Below are positions 1 through 8,393 of a DNA stretch of 33,515 bases, in pieces. The notes under the pieces are model-generated. The model made no database searches, was not told where the DNA came from, and worked only from the letters and a program-made list of their open reading frames with translations. Numbering within the stretch: the first letter of the stretch is position 1; each line of letters opens with the position of its first letter. The DNA comes from DASYPQ01 sp046155895 (GTDB taxonomy: Bacteria > Planctomycetota > UBA1135 > GCA-002686595): NCBI GenBank assembly GCA_046155895.1, contig JBJXFB010000151.1:1-33515 (forward strand), read 5' to 3'. Made by a program: the position numbers and the translations under genes.

Positions 1-48
1 GACGAACTTCAGTCTCTCTTCGAACACTTGGGACTCCTTCCACGGCAT
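1..48 (-). CDS. IS481-type transposase, N-terminal 16 residues only
   Basis: An ATG at 48 on the minus strand opens a frame reading MPWKESQVFEERLKFV to the window edge. The MPWKE...ERL.FV pattern is the usual N-terminus of IS481-type transposases (an HTH followed by a DDE integrase core). A strong Shine-Dalgarno (AGGAGGT, 56-62) lies 7 bases upstream of the ATG, which supports this start. The HTH and catalytic parts lie outside the window, so the family call rests on the N-terminal motif and the flanking repeats. Confidence 0.6.
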   Translation of the reverse strand, partial: MPWKESQVFEERLKFV

Positions 49-125
49 GGACGGCACCTCCTGCCGTCCCTCCGGATGTCACCCATGTGCCCGGTCAGAT
101 CTGTTACCGATGTGCCCGGCCTATA
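1..125 (-). mobile_element. Edge of an IS481-family-like insertion sequence
   Basis: The first ~125 bases read as the 5' end of an insertion sequence whose transposase runs off the left edge. Two near-identical 18-base direct repeats lie at 77-94 and 102-119 (16 of 18 bases the same, both containing ATGTGCCCGG), 25 bases apart. From memory, such repeats are common at the ends of IS481-type elements, where transposase binds. The exact outer end is not visible; it probably lies between 119 and 128, only a few bases from the stop codon of the CHAT gene. Only one end is present, so the inverted repeat and the target duplication cannot be checked. Confidence 0.6.
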
Positions 126-128
126 CCT

Positions 129-3100
129 CTACTCCGGCTCTCCCGTGAGCACCCACGCCGCCCAGTCGCGCAGCGCGTAGCGCGGCTGGCCGCGCTCGTC
201 CTTGGCGTGGCGCAGCGCCATCTTGGCTTCCCACAGCGCCCTCGCCTTCGGCTGCTTCAGGATCCAGATGCGCCGGTAGAAGTCGAGCATCAGCTCCTTC
301 GTCGCTTCGTCCGGCACCTTCCACAGGCTCGTGATCACCGAGCGCGCTCCCGCCATCTGCAGCGCCTTCTGCAAACTCGCGACGCCCTGCCCGGCGCGCA
401 CTACGCCCAGGTTCGTGTCGCAAGCCGAGAGCACCGCGAGCTCGCATCCCGACAAGTCGAGGGTCGACAGCTCCTCCGCCGTCAACAAGCCCCTCGCGCG
501 CCCGACCGCATCCTCCGGGAGGTTCGCACCGGCAAGCGCCAAGCCGCACAACACCATCGGGCTCATGCCTCGGATCTGCTCCTCGCCGGAGCTGCGGAGG
601 AGACCGAGCTTGCGGTCGGTCGGCTCGGGATCGCCCCACGCGCGGATCGACTCGCTCGCGTACCAGCCGTGCGTCGCCAGGTGGAGCCAGCGCGCCCGGG
701 GTGCCGCTTCGACCAGCGCCTGCCGGGTCGCACCGTCCCCGCTCAGGATCGTGCACGCCGCGGCGGGGCCCGCCGCGTCGGCGAGCAGCGGCCGGAGCCC
801 CTCGATCTCCCCCAGAGTCCCAGGCAGCGGAGTGAATCCGTCGTCCCAGGCCCCGCCGCGCAGGATGCCGGCGATCGCGTCCCCTTCCTCCGGATCGGCG
901 CCGAACGACGCCCCGCCCAGGGCCACGAGCTCGTGCGAGCTCCGGACCTCCACCGGTGCCTCGAGGAGCTCGAAGAGCGTCGCACGGTTCTCGATCGCCA
1001 AGAGATCGCCGAGCAGACGGTCGCCCTCGTCCTCCGCGGGCAGGACGTCGAGCGGCACGAGGTTCAGCGCCTCGTCGAGCACGACGATCAGGCGCTCGGC
1101 ATCCCCGATCGCGCCTCGCAACGGATCGAACACGAGGCGGCGGAGGGCGGAGCCCCTCGCGTGGAGATCCCCTGCCTCCTCGCGGCGCTCGGCGGAGACT
1201 CCGCGACCGCTGGCCACGCCGAGGGCCTCGCGCCATGCCTCGACAGCCGCCCGAATCGGCGCGACGGGGCCGAGTTCGAGCAGGACGGGAGCTGTCGGCT
1301 CTCCGCCGACCGTGACGAAGGCGCACAGGCTCTCGACGGAGGTCTCGCGCAGAGGGGTCGGGGTCTCTGCTTCCGGCGGCTGTGCGGGCAGCGTGAATTG
1401 GAAGAAGCGACGGAAGGCGACCGCGGCCGCGCCCGGCCCGAGGCGCGCCTGAAGGAGCGCTGGATCGAACCGGACTTCGACCGCCGCGGCCGAGCCTGTC
1501 TTCTGCCCGAGCTCGAGCAGCTCTCGCTCGATCGACTCGCGCGCCACGCGGGCACGCTGGTACTCCTCGCTCGTCGTGCCGCGCCTCGCGAGCGACGCCA
1601 GCTCCTCCGTGGCGGAGTGCAGGCGCTTCCGCATCTCCACATTTCGGAGTGAGTCGGCCGCGCGGCGTGCGACCGCGGCCGCGAGGACTCCGCCATTGCG
1701 CGTCACCTCGGAGAACTGGAACGCGTCCGGCCACAGCTCGGGGAGCGAGTCGAAGACCCCGAAGCCCAGGCCCGCCGAGAGCGTCACGTTGAGACCCTTC
1801 GCGAGTTCCGCGCAGCGTTCCTCGGCCTCCCGGGCCGGGGCGGTCCGGAGGAGCTCGATCGCCGTGTCCGCTTCGTCGCGGCACTGTGCCTGGAGCAGGC
1901 TCGTGATCCGATCCCGAGCGAGATCGCGCTCCGCCGCTCCAGCGGAAGTCTGGCGCGAAGCCGAGTCGTACAGGTGCGTCACGGCGAGGTTCCGGCGCGA
2001 GCTCTGGATCATCGAATCACCCGCCGAGAGCGTGCGCGACCGGAATTCGAGGACACGCTCCTGGAGCTCGAGCGCGGCTGCGTAGTCACCGAGCTTATTC
2101 AAGATGGAGGCCAGGGCCGCGCGCGCCTCGTAAACCCCGGCGTGCTCCTCGCCGAGCACCCTCGTCCGCGTTTCCAGGACTTCCTCCTGGAGCGTGCGCG
2201 CGGCGTCTTGATCGCCGAAGTCCCAGAGCGTGCTCGCCAGCCGCGCTTTTGCCTTCAGGAGATCCAGATGCTCCGGCGGGAAGCGAGCCGAGAGCACCTC
2301 CAAGACCTTTTCCTGGAGCGCGCGGGCCCGTTCGTGGTCGCCGAGGTCCGAGTACGTGAGGGCCAGGCTCGTCCGCGCAGCCTGAAGGTGAGGGTGATCG
2401 TCGGGGAGCGTCCGTGATAACACTTCCATCACCTTCTCCTCGAGTGCGCGCGCGCCCGAGAGATCCCCGAGCTCCGACAGCGTCGAGGCCAGGTTGAACC
2501 GGGCGACCTGCATGTCCATGTGGTCGTCGGCAAGGATGCGCGAACGATCCTCGAGGACGCGCTCCTGGAGGGTGCGTGCCCCCTGCAGGTCCCGCAGGAA
2601 GTACATGGACACGGACAGATTCAGGCGCGCCGTCTGCAGGTCGGGGTGCTCCGGCGGCAACGTGCGAGAGAAGGCCGCGAGCACCTGCTCCTGGAGAGCA
2701 CGACACCCCGGGACGTCGCCCGTCGCAAAGAGCGTCGCGCCAAGGTTCGAGCGCACTCGCTGAAGATCGGGGTGATCCTCCGGCAGCGTCCGCGTGCGGA
2801 TCTCGAGCACTTTCTCCTCGAGCTCGCGCGCCCGACCGAGATCGCCGAGCTCCTTGACCGCGGCGGCCAGGTTCATGCGCGTCGCCTGGAGGTCCTTGTG
2901 ATCGTCCGGGAGCTTGCGCGAGCGGACTTCGTAGACCTTCTCGTACAGCGACGCGGCCTCCTCGAGATGCCCGAGCGCCTTGAGCGCGACGCCGAGGGAC
3001 TGCCGCACCCTCTGGAGCATGGGGTGGTCGTCGGGGAGGGTCCGGGACAGGACCTCCAGGATCTGCTCCTCGAGCGCCCGCGCCTTGGCCGGATCGCCGA

Positions 3101-3524
3101 GCTTCTCCGTCGTCACGGCGACGTCCAGGCGCGCGGATTGAACGCCGAGATCGTCCGCGTCGAGCGTCCGCTCGCGGACCTCGAGCACGCGATCGTACGC
3201 GCGTATCGCGACGCGCGGGTCCTGGGCCGTCTTCGCCACACCCGCGGCTTCCACGAGGAGCTCGATCCAGGCCTCGTCGCCCTCGGTCGCCGGTCGCTCC
3301 AGGAGCGCGTCGACCGCGGCCTTCGCACCGGCACGAGCAGCGACGTAGTCCATGCGTTCGAGCGAGGCGCGCGCCTCGCCCAGGAGGCGGCGCTCGCGTT
3401 CGAGATCGACGCGGGGCGCGGCTTCGGCCGCGGCGGGAGAGGGAGCTTGCTCGGCCGGATCCTCGCCGGCAGTCGACGTGCAGCCCGGGAGCAACAGCAG
3501 GAGTAGGCAGGCGCGCGAGACCAT
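129..3524 (-). CDS. TPR-repeat CHAT-domain (caspase-like) lipoprotein
   Basis: The protein has 1131 aa. The start at 3524 is chosen because it opens directly into a lipoprotein signal (hydrophobic Leu run ending LLPGC, lipid Cys at residue 15), so the protein is probably exported and membrane-anchored; the frame stays open further upstream without a signal. Residues ~126-505 are nine tandem 42-residue TPR units with a consensus like LGDLxxARxLEEKVLEVRSRTLPDDHPDLQ, of the kinesin-light-chain/NPHP3 type. The C-terminal ~340 residues are a CHAT domain: HLATHGWYAS carries the catalytic His (~952) and VLSACDTNLG the catalytic Cys (~1035), followed by GARSVITSLWKVPDEAT. The end (DWAAWVLTGEP) is where CHAT domains normally finish, so the neighbouring insertion sequence has not visibly truncated it. 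CHAT proteins are cysteine proteases, often triggered through their TPRs; the substrate here is unknown. No partner gene is adjacent. Confidence 0.93.
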   Translation of the reverse strand: MVSRACLLLLLLPGCTSTAGEDPAEQAPSPAAAEAAPRVDLERERRLLGEARASLERMDYVAARAGAKAAVDALLERPATEGDEAWIELLVEAAGVAKTAQDPRVAIRAYDRVLEVRERTLDADDLGVQSARLDVAVTTEKLGDPAKARALEEQILEVLSRTLPDDHPMLQRVRQSLGVALKALGHLEEAASLYEKVYEVRSRKLPDDHKDLQATRMNLAAAVKELGDLGRARELEEKVLEIRTRTLPEDHPDLQRVRSNLGATLFATGDVPGCRALQEQVLAAFSRTLPPEHPDLQTARLNLSVSMYFLRDLQGARTLQERVLEDRSRILADDHMDMQVARFNLASTLSELGDLSGARALEEKVMEVLSRTLPDDHPHLQAARTSLALTYSDLGDHERARALQEKVLEVLSARFPPEHLDLLKAKARLASTLWDFGDQDAARTLQEEVLETRTRVLGEEHAGVYEARAALASILNKLGDYAAALELQERVLEFRSRTLSAGDSMIQSSRRNLAVTHLYDSASRQTSAGAAERDLARDRITSLLQAQCRDEADTAIELLRTAPAREAEERCAELAKGLNVTLSAGLGFGVFDSLPELWPDAFQFSEVTRNGGVLAAAVARRAADSLRNVEMRKRLHSATEELASLARRGTTSEEYQRARVARESIERELLELGQKTGSAAAVEVRFDPALLQARLGPGAAAVAFRRFFQFTLPAQPPEAETPTPLRETSVESLCAFVTVGGEPTAPVLLELGPVAPIRAAVEAWREALGVASGRGVSAERREEAGDLHARGSALRRLVFDPLRGAIGDAERLIVVLDEALNLVPLDVLPAEDEGDRLLGDLLAIENRATLFELLEAPVEVRSSHELVALGGASFGADPEEGDAIAGILRGGAWDDGFTPLPGTLGEIEGLRPLLADAAGPAAACTILSGDGATRQALVEAAPRARWLHLATHGWYASESIRAWGDPEPTDRKLGLLRSSGEEQIRGMSPMVLCGLALAGANLPEDAVGRARGLLTAEELSTLDLSGCELAVLSACDTNLGVVRAGQGVASLQKALQMAGARSVITSLWKVPDEATKELMLDFYRRIWILKQPKARALWEAKMALRHAKDERGQPRYALRDWAAWVLTGEPE

Positions 3525-3585
3525 GGATTCGGGACCGCCTCGTCCCCGTCCACGACGGGGCCGGTGGGAAGCGGCGGCCGGCGCG

Positions 3586-3614
3586 ATTGTAGTGGGGTCG
3601 AGCACGGGAATCCC
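3586..3614 (-). promoter_or_regulatory. Possible promoter of the TPR-CHAT gene
   Basis: The 179 bases between the divergent CHAT gene and the DUF4190-like gene hold a good -10 hexamer on the minus strand, TACAAT (3591-3586, five of six consensus), about 60 bases before the CHAT start. There is no convincing -35 at the right distance (GGGATT at 3614-3609). It stands out mainly because the surrounding DNA is so GC-rich. Confidence 0.3.
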
Positions 3615-3637
3615 GGGCACGGGAAGGCGCCCGAGCA

Positions 3638-3667
3638 TTGATCGCAACGTCCTCCTCCCCGTAGGCT
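3638..3667 (+). promoter_or_regulatory. Possible promoter for the DUF4190/ABC export genes
   Basis: TTGATC (3638-3643) and TAGGCT (3662-3667) are separated by 18 bases and lie ~37 bases before the ATG at 3704. The -35 is a fair match and the -10 is weak. This is a visual match only. Confidence 0.22.
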
Positions 3668-3703
3668 CTGCCCCGTCCCCTACCCCCCCTCGGAGAGAGC
3701 TCG

Positions 3704-3994
3704 ATGACGAACGGCAGCGCCCTTCGCCCGCACCGCGGCACCCTGGTCCTGGTCCTCGGCATCCTCGGCATCGTGTGCTGCATGCCCTGCGGCATCGTCG
3801 CGTGGGTGCTCGGCAACCAGGACCTGAAGGAGATGGCGGCCGGAAGCATGGACCCCACCGGATTGGGCATGACGAAGGCCGGGAAGATCCTGGGGATCAT
3901 CAGTGTCGCCCTCGCCGTCGTCGGCCTCATCGTCTGGGGCGCCATGATCGCCCTCGGCCTCGCGGCAGGCGCAGCCGGCGCCGCCGCCAACTAG
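3704..3994 (+). CDS. DUF4190-like small membrane protein
   Basis: The protein has 96 aa and two predicted transmembrane helices (residues ~12-36 and ~62-90). The connecting segment has the GNQDLKEMxxGxMDPxGxGMTKAGKILGII pattern typical of DUF4190-type proteins, where a short amphipathic loop sits between two helices; the first helix ends in a CCMPCGI cluster. A purine-rich ribosome site (GGAGAG) lies just upstream of the ATG. The gene is 24 bases before the ABC ATPase gene in the same direction, so the two are probably co-transcribed. DUF4190 proteins have no assigned reaction; I can only say that this is a small integral membrane protein. Confidence 0.8.
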   Translation: MTNGSALRPHRGTLVLVLGILGIVCCMPCGIVAWVLGNQDLKEMAAGSMDPTGLGMTKAGKILGIISVALAVVGLIVWGAMIALGLAAGAAGAAAN

Positions 3995-4018
3995 CGGACG
4001 ACTTCGGACCGTTCCTCG

Positions 4019-4747
4019 ATGATCCGCGCGGAGGGCGTGGCCAAGCGCCTCGGAACCGTCCTCGCGGTCGATTCGATATCCCTGCGCGTCGCGCCGGGCG
4101 AGATCGTCGGCCTCCTCGGCCCGAACGGCGCGGGGAAGTCGACGCTCCTGCGCATGCTCGCGACCTACTTCGTCCCCGACCAGGGGACGATCGAGATCCA
4201 CGGGCACGACGCCGTCCGCGAGCCGCTCGCGGTTCGACGGGCAATCGGCTATCTGCCGGAACACAACGCGCTGTTCGAGTCGATGCGGGCGCGCGAGCTC
4301 CTCGACTTCGTCGGGAGGGTGCGCGGGCTCGCCGGTGAGGGCCTGAAGGCAGCCCGGGCGAGGGTGATCGATCGCTGCGGGCTCGAGGACGTCGCCCGCA
4401 AGCGCGTGCGCGAGTGCTCGAAGGGCTACCGCCAGCGCTTGGGCCTCGCGGCGGCCCTGATCCACGATCCGCCGGTCCTGCTCCTCGACGAGCCGACGCA
4501 CGGGCTCGACCCGCTCCAGGTGGCCGCGTTCCGCGATCTCGTCCTCGAGTCGCGCGCAGGCCGCGCGATCGTCTTCTCGAGCCACGTCCTCGCGGAGGTC
4601 GCGGCGGTCTCGACGCGCATCGTCGCGATGCACGGCGGACGAATCGTCCTCGACGAGGACGCGCGGAAGCTGTCCGAGGCCGCGCGAGCTCGCGGCGCGA
4701 CGCTCGAGGACCTCGTCCTCGGCGCAGTGCGGGGGGATGCGCCTTGA
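4019..4747 (+). CDS. ABC transporter ATP-binding protein (GldA/NatA type)
   Basis: The protein has 242 aa, the normal length of a stand-alone ABC-2 ATPase. Walker A is GPNGAGKST (34-42), the Q-loop lies near YLPEHNALF, the signature is SKGYRQRLGLA (a common variant of LSGGQ in GldA/NatA ATPases), Walker B is VLLLDEPTHGLDP (~154-166) and the H-loop is IVFSSH. It would power the permease encoded immediately downstream. The stop TGA (4745-4747) overlaps the TTG start of the permease, so the two are translationally coupled. The following genes (ABC-2 permease, GldG-like, DUF4340) identify the system as a Gld-like exporter; the exported substrate is unknown. Confidence 0.93.
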   Translation: MIRAEGVAKRLGTVLAVDSISLRVAPGEIVGLLGPNGAGKSTLLRMLATYFVPDQGTIEIHGHDAVREPLAVRRAIGYLPEHNALFESMRARELLDFVGRVRGLAGEGLKAARARVIDRCGLEDVARKRVRECSKGYRQRLGLAAALIHDPPVLLLDEPTHGLDPLQVAAFRDLVLESRAGRAIVFSSHVLAEVAAVSTRIVAMHGGRIVLDEDARKLSEAARARGATLEDLVLGAVRGDAP

Positions 4748-5484
4748 CCTCCTCCGCGGGGACCCGCCTCGTTTTCGCGCGCGAGCTCCAGGCCTGGTTC
4801 GACGGCGCGATCGCCACCGTCGCCATCGTCGCCGCGCTCCTCGCCGTGCTGTCGAGCTTCATGAACGAGTTCTTCGTCCGCGCGCGGCTCGACATGGCGC
4901 CGTTCTTCGAGCTCCTGCCCATCGTCCTCGTCCTCTTCGTCCCCGCGCTCGCGATGCGCTCGTGGGCCGAGGACCGGAAACTGCGGACCTTCGAGCTCTG
5001 GATGACGCTCCCGCTCACGCCCCTCCAGATCGTCCTCGGCAAGTACGCGGCCGCCCTCGCCGTCTACGCCGTCTTCCTCCTCGGCACCCTGCCGGTCCCG
5101 ATCCTCCTCTTCTCGCTCGGCAGCCCCGATCCGGGCCCGATCGTCGGGGGCTATCTCGGTGCGGCGCTCCTCGGCGCGCTGTTCCTCGCGATCGGCCAGT
5201 ACCTCTCCGGGCTCACGGCCGACCAGGTCGTCGCGTTCCTCGCGACCGCGCTCGCCTGCGCCTTCCTCGTCGCGACGGGCGAGCCGCGCGTCGTCGCGGC
5301 GCTCGACGGGCTCTCGCCGAGCCTCGCCGCGGGCACTCTCCTGTCCGAGTGGGTCTCCGCCCTCCCGCGCTTCGAGGCCTTCGCGCGCGGCTCCGTCTCG
5401 CTGGGCGGGATCGCGTACTTCGCCGGCCTCGCCGCGATCGCCCTCGGCGCCAACGCCGCGTCGGTCACCAGGAACCGGACTTGA
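4744..5484 (+). CDS. ABC-2 type permease (GldF-like)
   Basis: The protein has 246 aa and about six transmembrane helices. There is no ATG or GTG in a sensible position; the TTG at 4744 overlaps the ATPase stop (TTGA) and has a G-rich ribosome site (GGGGGG) before it, so I take it as the start. The N-terminus (TRLVFARELQAWF) and the pattern of an early helix, then RxWAEDRKLRTFELWMTLPLTPLQIVLGK, are typical of the permease that pairs with GldG-like proteins. This segment normally carries the coupling helix that contacts the ATPase. The gene ends in another TTGA overlap with the next gene. Confidence 0.9.
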   Translation: MTSSAGTRLVFARELQAWFDGAIATVAIVAALLAVLSSFMNEFFVRARLDMAPFFELLPIVLVLFVPALAMRSWAEDRKLRTFELWMTLPLTPLQIVLGKYAAALAVYAVFLLGTLPVPILLFSLGSPDPGPIVGGYLGAALLGALFLAIGQYLSGLTADQVVAFLATALACAFLVATGEPRVVAALDGLSPSLAAGTLLSEWVSALPRFEAFARGSVSLGGIAYFAGLAAIALGANAASVTRNRT

Positions 5485-8393
5485 AGTCCGCGCTGCGTTT
5501 CGCGACGTGGTTCCTCGCCGCGGCGGCGGTCCTGGCCTTCGCGCACGTCCTCGCGCGCCTGCCGCGCGCACCGCTCGAGCTCTCGCCCGCGCTCTCGGAG
5601 CGCCTCGCGCGAATGGACTCCCAGCTCCTCCTCACCTACGCCGCGTCGCCGGCGGCGACGCTGCCGAGCGAGCTGCGCGCCGTCCCGGGCGAAGTCGAGG
5701 AGCTGCTGCGCGCGATCGAGGCGGCCGGGGCCGGCCGCGTGAGCGTCCAGATCGTCGATCCGGGCGCCGACGCGGGCGTCGCGAGCTACCTCGCCGCCGT
5801 CGGCCTCGCGCCCTTCCGCGCGCGCGCGCTCGAGGTCGATCTCGAAGTCGAGCGCGAGGTGTGGTCCGCGCTCCGCATCGCGTACGGACCGCACGGCGCC
5901 GCTGTGATCCGAACCGTCACGCCGGCGGTGCTCCCCGATCTCCAGGCGCTGATCCTCTCGCACCTCGACCTGCTCGAGCGCCCGCGCCAGCCGCGCGTCG
6001 CTCTCGCGGCTCCGCTCGCCTTCAACCACCTCCGTCGCGAGTTGCGCACGCGAGCCGAGCTCCTCGAGTGCGACTTCGAGATCGATGCGCGCGTTCCCGA
6101 AGAGGCCGACCTCCTCCTTTGGATCGATCCCTCGACTTGCGGCGCGGCCCACGTCGCCGCGCTCCGCGCGCTCCTCGGCCGGGGCGGCTCGATCGTGATC
6201 GCGGGGAGGGTCCCGCCCGAGCTGTCGACTTCGTTCGGCCTCGCGTCCGTGGATGCGAACCTCGAGCCGCTCGTCCGGGCCACGGGTCCCGATCAGGACT
6301 TCCGCCCTCTCGCGGGAGGACGGAGCGGCCCCAACGGGACCTTGCTCTTCGCCGAGCCGGCCCCCTTCGTTCCGGCCGCCGGTCGCCTGCGCGAGCTCGG
6401 CCTGGACCTCTTCCCTCTCGCCTCGTGGTCGCGCAGCTCCCTCCTCGTGCTGCTCGCGCCCGACGCGCGCGCCGATCCCCGCCAGGGCAGCCTCGTGTTC
6501 TCGGCGTCGTCGAGCCCGTTCTCCGATGCGTACCTTCGCCACGACGCCTTCGCGCACCGGGAGCTCCTCACCGTGCTCGTCTCCTCGCTCGCCAGCGCGG
6601 AGCGCCTCGCGATCTCGAGCGCCGAGTTGACGCGGCCGGTGGTGCTCCCCGAGCTCGCGCCCGCGCGGAGGAACTTCCTGTCGCTCGCGGTCGTCCTCGC
6701 CGCGCCGCTGATCCTGCTCCTGGCCGCTCTTTCTCGTGCCGGCCGGCGATCGCTCCCCTCGGTCCGATTCCGTCCCTACCTCCTCCTCGCGGGCTCCGCG
6801 GCGATCTCGGCGCTCCTGTTCGCGCGCTTCGCGCCGGAGGGAGCCTCGGTCGATCTCACGCGCGCAGGCCTGAACGAGCTCGCGCCGGGATCGCGCTCGA
6901 TCGCTGCCGCGATCGCCGCGCCCACTCGCATCGAGCTCTGCTTCTCGCCCGACGCGGAGCTTCCTCCGCGATGGCGCGGGCCCGTCCGCGAGGCGCGCGC
7001 GCTCGCGCGGCGATTCGCCGAGGCCGGGAGCTCGATCGCCGTCGTCGACGCCCCTCCGGACGCGGTAGACCCCGAAGCGCTGGCCGCCCTCGCCCGCGAG
7101 GGCATCCTGCCCATCGATCCCGCGCGATCGAGCTTCGCGGCCATCCGCATCGTCGGCGCCGCCCCCGCCCCGCAGGTCTTGAGCTTCCCGGAGCTCGCGG
7201 GTTTCGAGCACCTCGAGTTCCGCCTCGCAGCCGCGCTCGCCCGCGTCGCTCACGGCACGAGCGCGCCGCGCGTCGCGCTCCTCGCTTCCGCGCCCAAGCT
7301 GACGCCCGCCGAAGCTTTCGCATGCCAGCAGCGCGGTCTCCACCCGCCCGGCGGCGGCGATCGGTTCGGCGAGGCGCGCGCGCTGCTCGAAGCGAACGAT
7401 TTCGTCGTCCGAGAGCTCGATTCCGAGCAGCCCGAGCTCGAGCCGGGCATCGATGTCCTCCTCTGCCTCGAGCCTCGGCGCGACGCGGCGCCGGCGATCG
7501 GAGCCGTCGCGAAGCATCTCTCCACCGGCGGGAACGCGTTGCTCGCCGCGCAGCACTTCGGCGTGCGCCCGCAGCGCACCCAGGCGGCCCACCTCGAGCT
7601 CTCCGTGCGTCCCGAGCCCTGGTTCGCCGACGTCGAACGGCTCTACTTCCCCTCGATCGGGATCGAGCTCGTGCGCGAGCTGCTCTTCGACGAGCAGCAC
7701 GGGACCAGCGAGGTCCAGACCGAGATCGAGCGCGAGGCGCGGCGCTTCGAGATGATCCCCGATCTCATGACGAGCCCGCTCGTCGTGCGCGCGACAGCGT
7801 CGGGCTTCGACGCGCACTCCCCGATCACGCGCGGCATCTCGGAGCTCGACTTCGTGAGCCCCAATCGCCTGCGCGTCGACTCGGCGAGACAGCGTGAGAT
7901 CGGGATCACGGCCCGTGAAGTGATCTCGACATCGGAGCGCGCCTGGTCCCACGATTGGAAGGGCGGGCCGCTGCCCGCGGCCGTGCTCGACGGGCCTGCC
8001 CCGGGGCCATACCTCGGCCGCCAACCGCTCGCGATGTTCTTCGAGGGAAGCTTCCCGCCGCCGGGGACGACGCCCGACCTCGCCGCGGTGCCGGGCGGGG
8101 CTGCTCCCGGCCGCCTGCTCCTGATCGGCTGCTCGCAGGTGTTCGCCGACGAGTCGTTGCGAGCGGCCGGCGGCGACGCGGCGCAGCTCCTCTTGAACTC
8201 CGTCGCGTCGCTCGCTCTGCCCGCGGACCAGGCCGCGATCCTCGCGCACCGCGCGGCGACGCCCGCGCTCGGGCACCTCGAGCCCGGCCGAGTGATCCTC
8301 TGGCGCATCGCTGTCGTGTGCGTGACGCCGGTCCTGCTGCTCCTCTTCGGTCTCTTGCGCGCGCGGCGGCGTGCGGTGGGAGCCGCAGCCTGA
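5481..8393 (+). CDS. GldG-like ABC accessory protein with two tandem modules
   Basis: The protein has 970 aa, nearly twice the length of a typical GldG (about 500-600). The start is TTG at 5481, overlapping the permease stop. The layout is a signal-anchor helix (~5-24), then a periplasmic module beginning with the LSPALSERLARMDSQLLLTY segment typical of GldG, then two adjacent helices (~397-418, 427-445). A second module opens with DLTRAGLNELAPGSRSIAAAI (~458), the same 'sleep/sensor' start, and the protein ends with a helix (~938-957) and a basic tail. It thus looks like two GldG units fused head to tail. GldG proteins work with the ABC-2 permease and ATPase at the cytoplasmic membrane, and in Bacteroidota the complex is linked to gliding. 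Duplication in one chain is my inference from the order of helices and the two opening motifs. Confidence 0.85.
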   Translation: MKSALRFATWFLAAAAVLAFAHVLARLPRAPLELSPALSERLARMDSQLLLTYAASPAATLPSELRAVPGEVEELLRAIEAAGAGRVSVQIVDPGADAGVASYLAAVGLAPFRARALEVDLEVEREVWSALRIAYGPHGAAVIRTVTPAVLPDLQALILSHLDLLERPRQPRVALAAPLAFNHLRRELRTRAELLECDFEIDARVPEEADLLLWIDPSTCGAAHVAALRALLGRGGSIVIAGRVPPELSTSFGLASVDANLEPLVRATGPDQDFRPLAGGRSGPNGTLLFAEPAPFVPAAGRLRELGLDLFPLASWSRSSLLVLLAPDARADPRQGSLVFSASSSPFSDAYLRHDAFAHRELLTVLVSSLASAERLAISSAELTRPVVLPELAPARRNFLSLAVVLAAPLILLLAALSRAGRRSLPSVRFRPYLLLAGSAAISALLFARFAPEGASVDLTRAGLNELAPGSRSIAAAIAAPTRIELCFSPDAELPPRWRGPVREARALARRFAEAGSSIAVVDAPPDAVDPEALAALAREGILPIDPARSSFAAIRIVGAAPAPQVLSFPELAGFEHLEFRLAAALARVAHGTSAPRVALLASAPKLTPAEAFACQQRGLHPPGGGDRFGEARALLEANDFVVRELDSEQPELEPGIDVLLCLEPRRDAAPAIGAVAKHLSTGGNALLAAQHFGVRPQRTQAAHLELSVRPEPWFADVERLYFPSIGIELVRELLFDEQHGTSEVQTEIEREARRFEMIPDLMTSPLVVRATASGFDAHSPITRGISELDFVSPNRLRVDSARQREIGITAREVISTSERAWSHDWKGGPLPAAVLDGPAPGPYLGRQPLAMFFEGSFPPPGTTPDLAAVPGGAAPGRLLLIGCSQVFADESLRAAGGDAAQLLLNSVASLALPADQAAILAHRAATPALGHLEPGRVILWRIAVVCVTPVLLLLFGLLRARRRAVGAAA

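Noticed and set aside
129..3524. TPR-CHAT protein as part of a CRISPR-linked caspase (craspase) system
   Set aside because: There is no Cas gene or CRISPR array in the window, the protein is predicted to be exported, and its TPRs are of the regular 42-residue type.
5151..8276. Long minus-strand and alternative plus-strand frames over the GldG-like gene
   Set aside because: The translations are Arg-rich low complexity, and the chosen frame has membrane helices at sensible places and couples to its neighbours.
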